From: an uncultured Muribaculaceae bacterium
GTDB taxonomy: Bacteria > Bacteroidota > Bacteroidia > Bacteroidales > Muribaculaceae
Assembly (NCBI GenBank): GCA_947177435.1
Contig: CAMWUM010000079.1
Coordinates: 1 to 8,265 of the forward strand
Direction of reading: 5' to 3'
Length of the DNA stretch: 8,265 nt
Below are positions 6,261-8,265 of the stretch, piece by piece (position 1 is the first letter of the stretch; each line of letters opens with the position of its first letter). A program made the position numbers and the translations under genes. The notes beneath the pieces were generated by a model that had not been told where the DNA came from, searched no databases, and saw only the letters and a list, made by a program, of their open reading frames with translations.

Positions 6261-7958
6261 ATGACTAACAAGGCACCACAAATGCTCAATGACAAGGCAT
6301 GGGCGCGCTGGACGGCGCTCCTCCTGCTGGCCCTGGGCATGTTTTGCAGCTACATCTTCATGGACGTAATGTCCCCGATTAAGAACCTCGTGCAGAGCGA
6401 GCTCGGCTGGGACAACACCGCTTTCGGCACCATGCAAGGCAGCGAGACGTTCCTCAACGTATTCATCTTCTTCCTCATCTTCGCGGGCATTATCCTCGAC
6501 AAGATGGGTGTGCGATTTACCGCCATACTTTCCGGCGCCGTCATGCTCATTGGCGCCACCATCAACTGGTACGCCGTCACCGATATGTTTGCTGGCAGCA
6601 GCCTCGAGGTTTGGTTCACCAATCACCTCAACTACATACCCGGCTTTGACGAACTCGGCGTGTCGCCATTCTACAAAGGCATGCCCGCCAGCGCCAAACT
6701 CTCAGCCATCGGCTTTATGATATTCGGCTGTGGCGTGGAGATGGCCGGAATCACCGTCAGCCGCGGCATCGTCAAGTGGTTCAAGGGCCGTGAGATGGCT
6801 CTGGCCATGGGCTCGGAGATGGCACTCGCGCGCCTGGGCGTGGCCACCTGTATGATATTCTCGCCCCTCTTCGCCAACATCACCGGCACGCCCAAGGTCA
6901 GCAACTCGGTGGCCTTCGGCGTAGTACTGCTGATGATCGCGCTGATAATGTTCATCGTGTACTTCTTCATGGATAAGAAGCTGGATTCGCAGACACACAT
7001 GGCTGAGGAAAAGGACGAGCCGTTCAAAATCAGCGACATCGGCCAAATCCTGCGCAGCGGCGGCTTCTGGCTTGTGGCCATGCTTTGCGTCCTCTACTAT
7101 TCGGCCATCTTCCCCTTCCAGAAGTACGCCGTCAATATGCTGCAGTGCAACATCGAGTTCACCGCCCCGGCTGCGGATAGTTTCTGGGCTTCGGACACTG
7201 AGACCGTGATACAGTACATCGTCATGCTCGTTGCTGCTGCGGCAGCCTTCGTAAGCAATTTCTCCAATAAGAAAGGCATGAAATATGGCATGCTCTCCCT
7301 CGCGGTCGCAGCGCTTGTGGCCTACTGCTGGATGGGCTACATGTGCCAAAGCGCTGCTGCGGTGTTCGCCGTATTCCCGCTGCTGGCTGTGGGCATCACC
7401 CCCATTCTTGGCAAATACGTTGACCATAAGGGCAAAGCGGCTTCGATGCTCGTATTCGGCTCCCTGCTGCTCATCCTCTGCCACCTCACCTTCGCATTCG
7501 TTCTCCCGATGTTCAAGGGCAATGCCGTGGGCGGCATCGTGGTAGCCTACCTTACCATCCTCGTGCTCGGCGCATCATTCTCGCTCGTGCCCGCTTCGCT
7601 CTGGCCTTCAGTACCCAAGCTCGTCGACGCTAAAATCATTGGTTCGGCTTACGCTCTCATATTCTGGATTCAAAACATCGGACTCTGGCTCTTCCCCCTC
7701 CTCATCGGCAAGGTGCTCGATAACACCAACCCCGAAATCGCCGCTGACCTCGCCAACGGCACGATGACCGAAGAGGTGGCCGCCGTAAGCTACAACTACA
7801 CGTGGCCTCTGGTCATGCTTGCAGGCCTGGGCGTTGCTGCCCTCCTTATCGGCTTGTGGCTCAAAGTAATCAACAAGAAGCACAACCTTGGCCTCGAGCT
7901 CCCCAACATAGCCAAGCCCGCAACCGCTGAGGCTGAAATGGAGGCTGCCGAGGAATAA
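6261..7958 (+). CDS. MFS permease resembling the MFSD1 family
   Basis: Polytopic inner-membrane transporter of the major facilitator superfamily, 565 residues from the ATG at 6261. The reading frame is open further upstream to a TTG at 6150, but that lies in the serA terminator, and the ATG at 6216 overlaps the promoter. The N-half has helices at about 17-37, 63-79, 86-104, 146-166, 187-207 and 216-236. MFS motif A is GIILDKMGVRF (76-86), and a long outside loop runs from about 107 to 145. The charged central loop is 237-267. The C-half carries WLVAMLCVLYYSAIFPF (270-286), the second motif A GKYVDHKGK (384-392), and SLWPSVPKL (446-454) followed by GSAYALIFWIQNIGLWLFP (461-479). From memory these match vertebrate MFSD1, reported as a lysosomal dipeptide carrier. 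Two extra hydrophobic segments (317-334, 341-360) suggest 14 helices. The substrate is unknown; peptides are only an inference. It lies 19 bases before udk. Confidence 0.85.
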   Translation: MTNKAPQMLNDKAWARWTALLLLALGMFCSYIFMDVMSPIKNLVQSELGWDNTAFGTMQGSETFLNVFIFFLIFAGIILDKMGVRFTAILSGAVMLIGATINWYAVTDMFAGSSLEVWFTNHLNYIPGFDELGVSPFYKGMPASAKLSAIGFMIFGCGVEMAGITVSRGIVKWFKGREMALAMGSEMALARLGVATCMIFSPLFANITGTPKVSNSVAFGVVLLMIALIMFIVYFFMDKKLDSQTHMAEEKDEPFKISDIGQILRSGGFWLVAMLCVLYYSAIFPFQKYAVNMLQCNIEFTAPAADSFWASDTETVIQYIVMLVAAAAAFVSNFSNKKGMKYGMLSLAVAALVAYCWMGYMCQSAAAVFAVFPLLAVGITPILGKYVDHKGKAASMLVFGSLLLILCHLTFAFVLPMFKGNAVGGIVVAYLTILVLGASFSLVPASLWPSVPKLVDAKIIGSAYALIFWIQNIGLWLFPLLIGKVLDNTNPEIAADLANGTMTEEVAAVSYNYTWPLVMLAGLGVAALLIGLWLKVINKKHNLGLELPNIAKPATAEAEMEAAEE

Positions 7959-7977
7959 CGCCCTTACACTTACAGCA

Positions 7978-8265
7978 ATGCTCATCATAGGAATAGCCGG
8001 CGGCACCGGATCTGGCAAAACCACCGTCGTAAACAAAATCATCAACAGCCTCCCCCTGGGCGAGGTGGCCGTCCTGCCGCAGGACGCGTATTACAAGGAC
8101 TCGAGCCACGTGCCCGTCGAAGAGCGTTCAAAAATCAACTTCGACGAACCCGACGCCATCGAGTGGTCGCTGCTCACCGCCCACCTCAAGGAGTTGAAAG
8201 CCGGCCGCCCGATCGAGATGCCCACCTACTCCTATATAACCTGCACCCGTCAGGAGGAAACTGTG
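7978..8265 (+). CDS. udk: Uridine kinase, 5' part, cut by the window edge
   Basis: Phosphorylates uridine and cytidine to UMP and CMP with ATP or GTP, in the pyrimidine salvage pathway of the cytoplasm. Only the first 96 codons are present; the frame is open to the last base, and the family is usually a little over 200 residues. The sequence starts MLIIGIAGGTGSGKTT, with the P-loop GGTGSGKTT at 8-16. QDAYYKD (35-41) includes the conserved acidic residue of the nucleoside-binding region, NFDEPDAIEW (54-63) is the NFDHPDAFD-type motif, and PTYSYITCTR (83-92) corresponds to the PxYDYxxHxR motif. The last two are less canonical than in E. coli Udk (EP for HP, SYITC for DYxxH), but I recall similar forms in Bacteroidales. 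It follows the MFS gene by 19 bases with no promoter or terminator between, so it is probably co-transcribed. Confidence 0.93.
   Translation, partial: MLIIGIAGGTGSGKTTVVNKIINSLPLGEVAVLPQDAYYKDSSHVPVEERSKINFDEPDAIEWSLLTAHLKELKAGRPIEMPTYSYITCTRQEETV

Noticed and set aside
6702..7484. 260-codon minus-strand open frame inside the MFS gene
   Set aside because: His-, Glu- and Arg-rich translation typical of the reverse complement of a membrane-protein gene; the plus-strand frame has clear MFS motifs.
1..8265. Mobile element, phage, defence or biosynthetic island
   Set aside because: No transposase, integrase, terminal inverted repeats, tRNA scar or restriction/toxin genes are visible. All genes are conserved housekeeping or transport genes with similar base use.

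Overview
The window looks like core chromosome from a member of the Bacteroidales. Three things support this. The intergenic regions carry the Bacteroidetes-type promoter (TTTG, about 20 bases, TAnnTTTG). The leftward gene order ftsX, DUF3098, uppP, truB, queA is one I recognise from Bacteroides and its relatives. SerA is the short Bacteroides-type enzyme with TPKK where most homologues have TPH. The GC-rich coding sequence might suit a Muribaculaceae-like gut lineage better than Bacteroides itself, but that is only an impression.

Left half (about 25-3944, minus strand): a tightly packed five-gene unit read from right to left. It holds ftsX (cell-division ABC-type membrane protein), a small two-helix DUF3098 membrane protein, uppP (recycling of the undecaprenyl lipid carrier), truB (tRNA pseudouridine-55 synthase) and queA (queuosine step in tRNA modification). 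The gaps are 36, 10, 3 and 67 bases. The only recognisable promoter is upstream of ftsX, so the five genes are probably one operon joining envelope and division functions to tRNA modification. The 67-base truB-queA gap is largely filled by a degenerate heptamer tandem array.

Centre (3945-4119): an AT-rich divergent intergenic region with two well-formed Bacteroidetes promoters, one leftward for ftsX and one rightward for serC.

Right half (4120-8265, plus strand): serC and serA, 12 bases apart, encode the transaminase and dehydrogenase of the phosphorylated serine pathway. A strong hairpin terminator follows at 6152-6187. A second transcription unit then starts from its own promoter. It has a large MFS permease that resembles the MFSD1 family and appears to carry an extra helical hairpin, then, 19 bases on, the first 96 codons of uridine kinase (udk), cut by the window edge.

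I see no phage, IS element, CRISPR, tRNA, rRNA or defence system. Nothing here amounts to a clearly new biological system. The points most worth a second look are the extra TM8/TM9-like hairpin in the MFS protein, the heptamer array, the His-to-Lys change in SerA, and the uncharacterised DUF3098 protein between ftsX and uppP.
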